Below are positions 1-8,547 of a DNA stretch of 64,000 nt, in pieces. The first letter of the stretch is position 1, and every line of letters begins with the position of its first letter. Made by a program: the position numbers and the translations under genes. A model generated the notes under the pieces. It had not been told where the DNA came from, did no database searches, and was given only the letters and a program-made list of their open reading frames with translations. This stretch comes from CBDFGE01 sp965247055 (GTDB lineage Bacteria > Chloroflexota > Dehalococcoidia > Lucifugimonadales > JAGWBF01): contig CBDFGE010000006.1 of assembly GCA_965247055.1 (NCBI GenBank), positions 124,001 through 188,000 of the forward strand, written 5' to 3'.

Positions 1-1553
1 AATATCCCTAGCACCTCCGCAACGTGCATAGCGGCGACCGCCCTGCTGCCGCCTATGTCGGGAGAGCCCTCTACAAGACCGATGGTCCCGTCGGGGTTGA
101 CGCTGGCGACCGCGCTGGCCGGCCCCGTCCCGTTGAACCAGCACCCGTTGGCCATTCCCCGTCCCCGGCGGGGACCCGCAATTGGAGCCGATGCGTGGGG
201 GTGCTCCCTGGCAGCCTGGAGCACCTCGATGTTGCCGATGCTCCGGAAGGCTGGCCCGCTGACCTGGCGCGTCCCTTCCCTGGAGGCGTTCAGCAGCCGG
301 AACTCGATGGGGTCCATTCCCAGCTTTGCACACAGCTCGTCGACCAGGGATTCGGCGGCGAAGGCCGCCGCCGGGGAACCGGGTGCCCGGTAGGCCGCCG
401 TTTTCTGGGTATTGACCACCACGTCGTACCCCTCGACGTAGGCATTGGGAGTGTCGTAGGGGCCAAACATGGTCCGGCATCCAGAGGGTACGGGGGAGCC
501 CGGGAAGGCACCGGCTTCGTAAATCAGGTGGGCCTCCACGGCAGTGATCCGCCCGTCCCGTGTGGCGCCCATTTTCGCCCGGATGTGGGTGGCGGCAGTG
601 GGGCCGGTGCCCTCGAAGACCTCTTCCCGAGTCATGGTCAGCTTTACCGGCTGCCCCGTCTTGCGCGAGAGGGCGGCGGCCACCGGCTCCAGATAGCACC
701 CGCCCTGTCCCTTTCCCCCGAATCCGCCGCCGATCTCCATGGGGATGATAGTTACCCTGGATACGGGAAGCCCCAGGATGGTGGCCGTGTGGTCCCTCAA
801 CGCGAAATGGCCCTGGCTGCTGGACCAGATGGTCACGGTGCCTTCGCTGTTCCACCTGACTGTACCCGAATGGGGCTCTATATATCCCTGGTGGACGGGC
901 CTGGTGTGGTATTCCCTTTCCACCACCACATCGGCCTCCTGGAACCCCTTGTCGATGTCCCCCATGCGGAACTCGAAGCGGTTCGCCACGTTGGTACCTG
1001 TAGCGGAATCGGTGTCGCCGTAAGCCCCTACGCGGAGGGCCGGGCTGGACAGGGTCAGCAGCCTCTCGTGGAGGACGGGGGCGTCCTCCTTCATGGCGTC
1101 GTAGGCGTTCAGCACCGGAGATAGAACGTCGTACTCCACGTCTATGAGGGCCAGGGCCTGCTCGGCCACGTGCACGTTGGTCGCCACCACGGCCGCCACA
1201 GCGTGCCCCCGGTAGAGGGCCTTCTCCCGGGCCATCACGTTCCGGCTGTAGAACCCGTAGTTCACCAGGGCCCCCTCTTCCTGGTCGGCCAGCCTGGCCG
1301 AGGACTCGGGAAAGTCGGCGGAGGTGACGACGGCCTTGACCCCCGCCAGGGCCAGAGCCCTGCCGGCGTCTATCGACCTGATGCGGGCGTGGGGATGGGG
1401 GCTCCTGAGTATCTTGGCGTGAAGGAGCCCGGGCAGGTAGGTGTCTGCGGCGTACCGGGCCCGGCCCGTTACCTTGTCCGTCCCGTCATGGCGGATCGGC
1501 CTGGTGCCGACCACCGTATAATCCCGTGTGGATAGGACTATGTTAGAGGTCAT
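1..1553 (-). CDS. Xanthine dehydrogenase/CO dehydrogenase family molybdopterin-binding subunit (3' end outside window)
   Basis: This is the large, molybdenum-cofactor-binding subunit of a xanthine oxidase family hydroxylase. Such enzymes oxidise aldehydes, purines or CO together with FAD and 2Fe-2S partner subunits, which are not in the window. The frame is open from an ATG at 1553 to the window edge, about 517 codons of a usual 750-800. The N-terminal family start RHDGTDKVTGRARY lies near residues 21-34, and the cofactor-contact motif GGGFGGK near 275-281. The last visible residues (SPDIGG...) still match the family. The 3' end is lost only because the window stops. The substrate cannot be told from this part. 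Confidence 0.88.
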   Translation of the reverse strand, partial: MTSNIVLSTRDYTVVGTRPIRHDGTDKVTGRARYAADTYLPGLLHAKILRSPHPHARIRSIDAGRALALAGVKAVVTSADFPESSARLADQEEGALVNYGFYSRNVMAREKALYRGHAVAAVVATNVHVAEQALALIDVEYDVLSPVLNAYDAMKEDAPVLHERLLTLSSPALRVGAYGDTDSATGTNVANRFEFRMGDIDKGFQEADVVVEREYHTRPVHQGYIEPHSGTVRWNSEGTVTIWSSSQGHFALRDHTATILGLPVSRVTIIPMEIGGGFGGKGQGGCYLEPVAAALSRKTGQPVKLTMTREEVFEGTGPTAATHIRAKMGATRDGRITAVEAHLIYEAGAFPGSPVPSGCRTMFGPYDTPNAYVEGYDVVVNTQKTAAYRAPGSPAAAFAAESLVDELCAKLGMDPIEFRLLNASREGTRQVSGPAFRSIGNIEVLQAAREHPHASAPIAGPRRGRGMANGCWFNGTGPASAVASVNPDGTIGLVEGSPDIGGSRAVAAMHVAEVLGI

Positions 1554-1608
1554 GACTCCCTACCCCCAGTGTCCGGATCCGGAGCTAATGTAGCAGCATA
1601 CCCGGCCC

Positions 1609-1812
1609 TCAGGGCCCCAACGGGGGCTGCTCCGGCCACGGACTTTCGGGCCTTCCCAGGTTGGAGGCCAGCAGCGCCAGGTCCCGGGCGCCGTTAACGC
1701 CGTCGCCGTCCAGGTCCCCGACCAGCAGGCGCACTGGCGATAGCTGGGTGGTCTCTCCCGCCACGACGGTGACATTGGCCTTGCTGGCGGGTATATGTCC
1801 CGGGGCCCTCAC
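1609..1812 (-). pseudogene. Truncated tail of a dockerin-type secreted protein
   Basis: A short reading frame ends in a dockerin-like calcium-binding repeat (GDLDGDGVNGARDLALLASN). It is preceded by the end of a beta-rich domain of the kind that comes before dockerin tails. It resembles the C-terminus of the CSLREA protein at 46.5-48.1 kb. The upstream part is missing: the frame runs straight into the truncated 3' end of IS3 copy 1. Probably a remnant of a larger secreted protein cut by element-driven rearrangement. It has no start signal of its own. Confidence 0.6.
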
Positions 1813-1813
1813 C

Positions 1814-2632
1814 TCACCTTTGTGGGCTCACTGCATGGAACACCTGACCCGGTGACCGATAGCCCAGGGCTTGATGGGGCCGCTCTTGGTTGTAGAAGGC
1901 CAGATAAGTCCCAATCCCCTTTCTGGCCTCAGTCCCATTTTGGTATGCCTTCAGGTACACCTCCTCGTACTTGATGCTGCGCCACAGCCGTTCCACGAAG
2001 ACGTTGTCCATGCACCGGCCCCTGCCGTCCATGCTCACTTGAACGCCTTGCGCCAGCAGCATGCTGGTGAAGGCCTCGCTGGTGAACTGGCTGCCCTGGT
2101 CGGTGTTGAAGATCTGTGGCCGACCCTTGCTCAAGGCCTCTTCCAGAGCCGCAACACAGAAGTCTACCTCCAGGGTGTTGGACAGCCGCCAGGCCAGCAC
2201 GTAGCGGCTGTGCCAGTCCATGATGGCCACCAAGTAGAGGAAACCCCGAGCCATGGGTATGTAGGTGATGTCGGTGGCCCACACCTGGTTGACCCGGTTG
2301 ATCTCCAGCCCCCTGAGCAAGTACGGATAGACCTTATGCCCTGGGTTTGGCTTGCTGGTGTTGGGACGCCGGTAGATGGCCTCCAGGCCTATCAGCTGCA
2401 TCAGCCGGCGGACCCGCTTGCGGTTGACCTGGTGTCCGTGATTGCTGAGCCAGGCAGTCATCCTTCTGGAGCCGTAGAAAGGTGTCTTCAGGTACTGTTG
2501 GTCTATGAGGGCCATCAACTCCAAGTCCTCGGCGCCGGCCTCGGTTGGCAGGTAGTACAACGAGGAGCGGCTGATACCCAGCAAGGCGCACTGGCGCACC
2601 AGAGACAGCTTCGGTTCTTCTCGGTCAATCAT
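1814..2632 (-). CDS. IS3-family transposase OrfB (DDE integrase domain)
   Basis: OrfB carries the rve-type DDE catalytic core: WATDITYIP (first Asp), FNTDQGSQFTS (second Asp) and the C-terminal DNVFVERLWRSIKYEEVY (Glu). It begins at an ATG eight codons after the orfA stop and in the same frame, not in the usual shifted frame. The C-terminus is about 31 residues shorter than in copy 3, ending at AVSPQR where the element is truncated. All catalytic residues are kept, so it may act in trans on copy 3. Confidence 0.9.
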   Translation of the reverse strand: MIDREEPKLSLVRQCALLGISRSSLYYLPTEAGAEDLELMALIDQQYLKTPFYGSRRMTAWLSNHGHQVNRKRVRRLMQLIGLEAIYRRPNTSKPNPGHKVYPYLLRGLEINRVNQVWATDITYIPMARGFLYLVAIMDWHSRYVLAWRLSNTLEVDFCVAALEEALSKGRPQIFNTDQGSQFTSEAFTSMLLAQGVQVSMDGRGRCMDNVFVERLWRSIKYEEVYLKAYQNGTEARKGIGTYLAFYNQERPHQALGYRSPGQVFHAVSPQR

Positions 2633-2653
2633 TGGCCCGGCGTTGGGACCGGC

Positions 2654-2938
2654 TCACAACCCGAAGCTCCGTGACAAAAAATCCCGTTCCACCTTGAGCT
2701 GCCCAATCTGTTGGTAGAGCTGGGCAGTGAGGACCTCTTGGTCCTTCTCCTGGCGTCCACCACCATTTTCAAAGAGGTGCGGCGCCCCCTGAGTCAAGGC
2801 CTTCTTCCAGGCATGGATCTGGCTCGGGTGGACTTCAAACCGGCTGGCCAGCTCTGCAATGGTGTGCTCCCCCTGGAGCGCGGCCAAAGCCACTTTCGCC
2901 TTGAAGACTGGGCTGTGCTTCTTACGTGTTTGCTTCAT
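2654..2938 (-). CDS. IS3-family transposase OrfA (helix-turn-helix)
   Basis: This 94-residue protein has an HTH_8-type DNA-binding fold (KVALAALQGEHTIAELASRF, then HPSQIHAWKK) and a leucine-rich C-terminal helix (QLYQQIGQLKVERDFL) that usually mediates multimerisation with OrfAB. Identical to the copy at 18.8-19.1 kb. It ends in TGA, with orfB following in the same frame. Confidence 0.9.
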   Translation of the reverse strand: MKQTRKKHSPVFKAKVALAALQGEHTIAELASRFEVHPSQIHAWKKALTQGAPHLFENGGGRQEKDQEVLTAQLYQQIGQLKVERDFLSRSFGL

Positions 2939-3041
2939 GTCCTGCTCCTTGTTTCCGTCCTATTTTAGGAGCGGGACTCTCTCTTAGCCACCTGTCCGAA
3001 TTTTGGGGTCCACCTCAGCAGGCGCTCTTGGGCCAGCCACT

Positions 3042-4410
3042 GAGTAGAGTCCCAGGAAGTGGTGTAACAAGAGGAGAGGGTCTGGATGAAGAGAGACCAC
3101 CACGTCATCCTTAGCGGGCAAAGACGAGCCTGAGAAAGGAGGACAACGGTGGTCAAGGAAAGGATGGACCTGCTTGAGCTAATGCGCAAGAGGGGAGTCG
3201 ACGGTGACGTGGACTTTCTACGAGAGGCACTGAGAGTGCTGGTCGAGGAGATCATGGAGGCTGATGTGTCATCGAGGACCGGTGCTGGGTATGGAGAACG
3301 CAACCCTGAGCGGGTGACCCAGCGCAACGGGTACCGGTCTCGAGCATGGGACACTCGCGTAGGGACCATGGAGTTGCAGATACCCAAGCTCAGAGAGGGA
3401 AGCTACTTTCCGAGCCTGCTGGAGCCACGGCGTCGCAGCGAGCGAGCTCTGCTGGCGGTGATCCAGCAGGCGTATGTGGAGGGTGTATTGGACGAGGCGA
3501 GTGGATGATCTGGTCAAGGCTCTTGGGTGCGAGGGTATCTCAAAGAGCCAAGTGTCGCGTATCTGCCAGGAGCTGGACGGGGTGGTGGAGAGCTTCCTGG
3601 GTCGGCCGCTGGACGGCGGATCATATCCCTACCTGTGGCTGGACGCACTAACCCAGAAGGTCAGAGAGGCCGGTAGGATAGTCAACGTCAGCGTGGTGGT
3701 GGCGACGGCGGTCAATAGCGAGGGCAAGCGTGAGATCGTTGGGATGGACGTGGGTACCAGTGAAGACGGCGCCTTCTGGCTGGCCTTCCTGCGCTCACTG
3801 GTCGCCAGGGGCCTCGGCGGGGTGGAACTGGTGGTATCGGACGCTCATCAGGGACTCAGGGATGCCATCGCAACTGTCTTCGGTGGGGCCAGTTGGCAGC
3901 GGTGCCGCACCCACTTCATGACCAACCTGCTCACTCGGGTCCCCAGGAGCGCTCAGCCCTGGGTGGCCACCATGGTACGCACCATCTACCAGCAGCCGTC
4001 CCCTCAGGAGGTGCATGCCCAACTCGAGCGGGTGATTGCTCAGCTCCAGGACCCGTTCCCACAGGGCGCCTCTCGACTGGACGAGGCTGGACCCGACGTC
4101 CTGGCCTTCTCCAGCTTCCCCGTCGCCCACTGGAAGAAGATCTGGTCCAACAACCCCCTGCAGCGTCTCAACAAGGAGATACGGCGCCGCACCGATGTGG
4201 TGGGCATCTTCCCTAACCGCCCAGCTGTCCGTCGCCTGGTCGGCGCCGTCCTAGCTGAGCAGCACGACGAGTGGGCCGTCGGCCGTCGATACATGACACA
4301 GGAGGTAACCACCTCCAACGAAGCTCTACCCAGAGCCGAACTCGCAGAGGCAGCGGCCTAGACGATATCAACAGGATGACGTACTCTTACACCACTCTAT
4401 GGGACGTGAC
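3042..4410 (+). mobile_element. IS256-family insertion sequence, copy A
   Basis: About 1.37 kb with imperfect terminal inverted repeats: agtagagtcccaggaagtgg at the left, and gtcacgtcccatagagtggt read inward from the right. Both ends match copies B and C. Flanks are different on the two sides (28 bp of host sequence next to IS3 copy 1 on the left, the treY remnant on the right), and I see no clear target duplication, which suggests later rearrangement. Its transposase gene is broken. Confidence 0.85.
3149..4361 (+). pseudogene. IS256-family transposase, frameshifted
   Basis: Almost identical to the intact transposase of copy C, but one extra base near 3488 (gtattggacg instead of gtatcgacg) shifts the frame after residue 112 and gives a short product ending GVLDEASG. 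The rest continues in another frame to 4361. In addition, the catalytic glutamate (E338 in copy C, NNPLERLN) is glutamine here (NNPLQRLN, gag to cag). Two independent lesions make this copy inactive. Start is GTG at 3149 after AAAGGAGG. Confidence 0.9.
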
Positions 4411-4975
4411 CTGAAAACATGGTGCCAGTTAGTAGGGGGGCGACCGGGCAGCAGGAGGCAGTTGTCCCCCCACATCTTCTGCCCCAGTGGCAGTGCACCC
4501 ACCCCAACCAGCTTCGTGAGAAGCCGTGGGACCGCTATCAAGGCCCACGTATCTCCCAGCCGTCTAGCAAAAGCGCACACATGCTGCTGGAGATGGCCCG
4601 TGGCTTCTTGATCCCCGTGAGTCAGGTCGCCGGGGAACCAAAGCAGGAGAACTTGCTCGACGAAGTCCAGCGCAGGCCCTGTCTGGGCCGGCGGCCCCTG
4701 GCGCGCCGCGGCGAGGGCCTGGCCAGGTAACTGCGGTCCTGCGCCGACACGCCCTCCTCCAGGCTTCGGGTGTAATTGCGGTAGACAGGCAGATGGGCGG
4801 TGACCTCTCGCAGGGCTACGCCCAGAGACTCTATGGAGAGCCCGCGCCCTTAGCGGCCGGCGTGGCGTACCAGATGTGCCAGCTCCTCTGCCAGGGCCCC
4901 GACCTCCGCGGAGAACAGCTGATCTATGACATCCCTCTTCTTCAGGGAGGTCATCTGATCAAAACGCCCGTCCGA
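4411..4975 (-). pseudogene. treY: Degraded malto-oligosyltrehalose synthase (treY) remnant
   Basis: Fragments in several minus-strand frames match successive parts of TreY, which converts the reducing end of maltodextrins to a trehalosyl group. In order: KKRDVIDQLF, then SLGVALREVTAHLPVYRNYT with GVSAQDRSYL, then DFVEQVLLLWFPGDL in another frame, then after a deletion the C-terminal HVCAFARRLGDTWALIAVPR and PLGQKMWGDNCLLLP. There are frameshifts, a stop, and loss of the segment before the C-terminus. IS256 copy A cuts the 3' end. Family assignment is from remembered conserved blocks and would need a profile search. Confidence 0.6.
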
Positions 4976-5740
4976 GCCTGTGAATCTGGCATGTGTGTCG
5001 ACCAGGGCCTCCAGGCCCTCGCCACGGCCCGGCCAAAGGTTTCCGATAACTCTTCGACCATAGCCTGGTAGGGCTCTTCACCTTGGAACTCCCGGACGCC
5101 GGCATTGATATTGTGGTCTCCAAAGTGGAGCATCCCGAAGCTCATGACCGCCGACTCCCGCGATCCTGGTCTCCTCCTCGTACTCCTCGAATAGGGAGCT
5201 GATGGCGTAGTGCGCTGCGGCATGCTCCAGGTCCACCATAGCCGGCTTTACGAACTTCTCGTAGATATGCCGGCCGTCCCTGTGGATTCGAACGTTGCAT
5301 CGAGCCTTCTCCAGCAGCTCCACGAACCGGGGTTCGATGGAGTCCCCGAACATCTCTTGGGCCAGCTGAATCACCCGTCCTGCATACTGTATAACCTGCA
5401 CAGTCTCGATGCCCGAAAGATCGTCAACAAACCAGCCGCAGCTCGTGTACATCAGCATGGCATGCCGCTGGAGCTCCAGAAGCTTGAGGGCAGCGGATAC
5501 CTCGGCTTCGTCTTCGGGGTGGTTGCAATGGCGACCTAAGTACCTTTCCACATTCTCGGCCCCTCGGTCTAGGACCAGGGAGATATATTCATCCCTGGCA
5601 ACCCACGGGTCTTTGAACAAGCGCGACCCCTTCTGCTCGTAGGCAGGGACAAGGGTATCCCGGAGCCAGTCTAATGCGTCTCGAAGGGGTGCCCGCCAGG
5701 CCTGCTTCCGTCCGGGGCTCCCTCCAGAGCGTGGCGGCCA
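4976..5740 (-). pseudogene. Degraded GH57-type glycosidase/DUF3536 gene remnant
   Basis: The C-terminal DUF3536 part of a GH57-like alpha-glucan enzyme is recognisable: WRAPLRDALDWLRDTLVPAY, LFKDPWVARDEYISLVLDR, LLELQRHAMLMYTSCGWF, GIETVQVIQYAGR, and IYEKFVKPAMVDLEHAAAHY. Near 5160 the frame shifts; the continuation SFGMLHFGDHNINAGVREFQ is in a different frame. The N-terminal catalytic half is absent. It lies directly upstream of the treY remnant in the same direction, so both likely came from one decayed alpha-glucan/trehalose operon. Confidence 0.65.
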
Positions 5741-5919
5741 TGAAAGCCCGAACCATACCCCGGCAAGGCTTAGCCAGGGGAGAGGTGGGAGGGAGGCTCA
5801 GCTGGTAACTGTGTCAAGCGGGAATCAGCAGCCCGAACACCCCACTCTAACTCTCCCCCTCGATGGAGGAAGACCAGCATTGAGGTGAACCGGCGCATCA
5901 ACCACAAAGGTGCCTACCA
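5741..5919. other. Short non-coding stretch
   Basis: No reading frame, RNA or clear repeat is visible between the decayed DUF3536 remnant and the DapA-like gene. Confidence 0.4.
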
Positions 5920-6840
5920 CTAGTCGTCGCCGTGGAGGACTGGGACAGAGCTGATTCCCAACGCCGCCAGGGTTCGTACAACCTCTGCTCTGCCCTCCGG
6001 ACTTATAGGCTGCCCGGGTAGGCGCGGAGCTCCACAGTCAATGCCCAGACGCTCGCTGATGGCCGCCTTGACCGTCGCGTGCAAGCCGAACTTGTTCAAG
6101 ACGACGTTGAGCTCCGTTGCCTTATCCTGGGCCGCCTCAGCTCGTCGCAGGTCGCCGGCGTTGTAGGCATCCCATAGCTCTACCCACAGCTCCGGAGCTA
6201 TGTTCAGCGGACCGTCTATGCAACCGACGGCGCCGATGGTGAGGGCCGGCAGCATGAGATGGGAGTGGCCTACGAAACAGCTCAGGCCCATCTTCGCAAA
6301 CGCCCGGATGTTGGAAATATCCATGGGCGAGTGCTTCAGCCCGGCTAGCTGGGGGACGCGATCCTGTATTTTCCGCATGAGGTCCGGCATGATCTCGACA
6401 CCGGTGGCCTTCGGAATGTTGTACACGAAGAAGGGCAGGTCAGCGGCCGCGGCGATGGTCCTGTAATGCTCGACAATCTCGTTATCGCTCCGGTCGTAGA
6501 AGTAAGGTGGCACGCAGCAGATGGCGTCCACGCCGGCCCCGGCCGCGTGTTCCGCCATCCGGGCGGCACGCAGCGTCGTAGGGGCGCCCACGTGCATGAT
6601 GTTCTTGGCCCTGCCCCTGGACTGATCGGAGGCGATCTCCGCGATACGCATGTTCTCAGCGTCGTCGAGGAGCACGCTCTCACCGGTACCCCCGGCAACC
6701 CAGAAGCCGTGGGCACCCTGCTGAATGTTGAACTCCATTACCTCCCTGAACACCGGCTCGTTCAGCCCGCCGTCCTGTGTTGTGGGGGTCAGAAACGCTG
6801 GATACACGCCACGGAACTTGGACATCGTCTTCATCTCCAT
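5920..6840 (-). CDS. Dihydrodipicolinate synthase/N-acetylneuraminate lyase family protein
   Basis: A 306-residue TIM-barrel class I aldolase. It keeps the pyruvate-binding motif GGTGES (residues 50-55), the catalytic tyrosine in VYNIP (Y140), and the Schiff-base lysine in GLKHS (K169). Members condense or cleave 2-keto acids with aldehydes: dihydrodipicolinate, sialic acid, keto-deoxy sugars. It stands alone among accessory genes, not with lysine biosynthesis genes, so a catabolic keto-acid aldolase is at least as likely as DapA. The ATG at 6840 is used; a second ATG five codons later is also possible. Confidence 0.85.
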   Translation of the reverse strand: MEMKTMSKFRGVYPAFLTPTTQDGGLNEPVFREVMEFNIQQGAHGFWVAGGTGESVLLDDAENMRIAEIASDQSRGRAKNIMHVGAPTTLRAARMAEHAAGAGVDAICCVPPYFYDRSDNEIVEHYRTIAAAADLPFFVYNIPKATGVEIMPDLMRKIQDRVPQLAGLKHSPMDISNIRAFAKMGLSCFVGHSHLMLPALTIGAVGCIDGPLNIAPELWVELWDAYNAGDLRRAEAAQDKATELNVVLNKFGLHATVKAAISERLGIDCGAPRLPGQPISPEGRAEVVRTLAALGISSVPVLHGDD

Positions 6841-6989
6841 TTACACAAGCTGAACCCACCTGACTACCTGTACCAGCACCTCAGATGGCCCTCCCATCCG
6901 TGGACAAGGAGCCACCGGCGCGGACATGATTGAGCGTAGATTCAGTATTATACACACACCTAGCGCGACGGTCTAGAACGGAGGATCAG

Positions 6990-7461
6990 TTACGCAGGCT
7001 GCCAGTAATTAGGCCCTCGGGAGATACCTCCAGGCCCCCGTCTGCGGAGGGAGCGGCCGGCAGGCTTAGGTAACACAGGTCCAAGCCCCTTCCATGCTTT
7101 GGACCGCCACGCTCCCCCAATGCATTTCGACAATGTGCTTACAGGCAAAGAGGCCGAGCCCTTGGCCACGGGCCTTGGTCGATTGGAAGGGCTCGAACAC
7201 GTGGACCATCCGATCAGCCGGTATTCCCACCCCGTTGTCGGAGATGCTGACCTTAACGACGCCGTCAACGTTACCAGCAAGCTCGGCTTCCACAACCCGG
7301 CTATCAAGTACCGTTTCCACCCACCGTATCTCGATGGGATCATCAGCCTTACCAGCATGGACTAGCTTCTGCCGCTGACACCCCAATTGTGAAATGTGCG
7401 GCGCAGCCAGCGAAGTTCCAGACCACTCTGCTCGTTTGCATAATACCTTTTCAGAACGCAT
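6990..7461 (-). pseudogene. C-terminal remnant of a sensor histidine kinase (HATPase_c)
   Basis: One frame holds an ATP-binding kinase core: the N1/G1 box VSISDNGVGIP, an F-box-like VFEPFQSTK, and the G2 box GQGLGLFACKHIVEMHWG. The protein then stops early at WTCVT. A plausible continuation (LSLPAAPSADGGL) is in another frame. The H-box phosphoacceptor helix and sensor domains are missing, and the residues before the N-box look scrambled. I read it as a decayed kinase fragment. Confidence 0.6.
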
Positions 7462-7575
7462 GTCAGTGCGGCCGCATGATAATATAGGTGGGAGCTATGG
7501 CGGCAGGCTCGTGCGCTATGTCCACCGGGGGCGGTGAGGGCTGCGGTAATATTCGAGTTTGCAAGGGGGTTGACC

Positions 7576-8421
7576 ATGCCATTTCCGATCGTTAGCTACG
7601 GCGACTGGGTGAAAAAGGGGCAGTTCGCCCAGCTGGAAGACGGGAAGGTGTTCTATGTCCAGCAGGGGAGGGGATTCCCAGTAATCATGCTCCACTTCTT
7701 TGCCGGCAACTCCTGGTGGTTCTGCCGCGTTATGGACACCTTCGCCGAACACTTTAGCATCTATGCGCTGGACCTCCCCGGCTGCGCCCAGTCCGAAACG
7801 CCCGATCTGTCCTATGATGTGCCAGATTTCGCCAACGCAATAATAGAGTTTATGGACAAGTTGGGTATCGAGACGGCCCATCTTGTGGGCAACGGTGGGG
7901 GCTCACTGATGGGTGCGGAGGTTGCCGCCACGAGGCCTTCTCGAGTCGGCAAGCTGGTGCTGGAACTGCTGCCCACCTGGACCCGGACGGAGGCAAAAGC
8001 CCGGTGGCGAGAAAGATACAGCAACTACCTGGACGAGGAGCATCCCCGAAGGCCCTACGAGAACTTCGACGGGTGGGTAAGGAATAGCGAGTATTTCGGA
8101 GAGCTGGACGACGAGACGCGGGAGATGGCGATCCGGCGCATGGCCCAGGACTTCACGGACCACGCGCCCTGGATGCTTAGCATAGTGAAGGGTGGGGGTC
8201 TACGGTACGATGTGATCAGCCGGCTTCACCTGGTGCAGAGCCCCACGTTGATTATCGATGGGGAAAAGCTCGTTGCCCATCACCGGCAAACGCCCCGGGA
8301 AAAGGTGACTTCGGCCCTTCGGGAATCTAGGCGAGAGATCATACCTGGCTCGGCCAACAGGTGCGCTTTCGAGCAACCGGAGCTCTATACCAAAGCGGTC
8401 CTGAAGTTCCTGGAGGCGTAG
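7576..8421 (+). CDS. Alpha/beta hydrolase fold protein with a degenerate catalytic triad
   Basis: 281 residues with a clear alpha/beta hydrolase fold: oxyanion-loop LHFFAGNSWWF (39-49), the strand ALDLPGCAQS and the elbow AHLVGNGGGS. The elbow G-x-S-x-G has glycine (G107) where the serine nucleophile should be, and the region of the triad histidine reads GSANRCAFEQPE, without the usual GH. PTLIIDGEKL still marks the acid region. It may be a non-hydrolytic relative or a decayed enzyme. The start at 7576 is chosen because AAGGGGG precedes it; an ATG-less upstream extension has no ribosome site. Confidence 0.8.
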   Translation: MPFPIVSYGDWVKKGQFAQLEDGKVFYVQQGRGFPVIMLHFFAGNSWWFCRVMDTFAEHFSIYALDLPGCAQSETPDLSYDVPDFANAIIEFMDKLGIETAHLVGNGGGSLMGAEVAATRPSRVGKLVLELLPTWTRTEAKARWRERYSNYLDEEHPRRPYENFDGWVRNSEYFGELDDETREMAIRRMAQDFTDHAPWMLSIVKGGGLRYDVISRLHLVQSPTLIIDGEKLVAHHRQTPREKVTSALRESRREIIPGSANRCAFEQPELYTKAVLKFLEA

Positions 8422-8547
8422 CCGGGGAGAGGCTACGGGTATAGTCTCTCCCTCTATTCGCCCGCACTTGAGCGCCTGGACCCAGCTAAGGGGCCCATAC
8501 CCAGGGCTTCGGCGTACGACTTTCTGAAAGAGTGGTTAGGAGGAGTC

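Larger units (their letters stand above)
1813..3017 (-). mobile_element. IS3-family insertion sequence, copy 1, truncated at its 3' end
   Basis: The element carries orfA and orfB of the IS3 family. Its 5' end is intact and begins TGAGGTGGACCCCA (read on the minus strand), shared by all three copies in the window. Compared with copy 3 (27,703-29,020), the sequence stops matching right after the orfB stop region, so about 100 bp including the right inverted repeat is missing. The left end lies only 24 bp from IS256 copy A. It probably cannot move by itself. Confidence 0.85.

Noticed and set aside
4793..5071. Plus-strand small gene of 92 codons
   Set aside because: It is opposite the recognisable treY remnant and has no likeness of its own.
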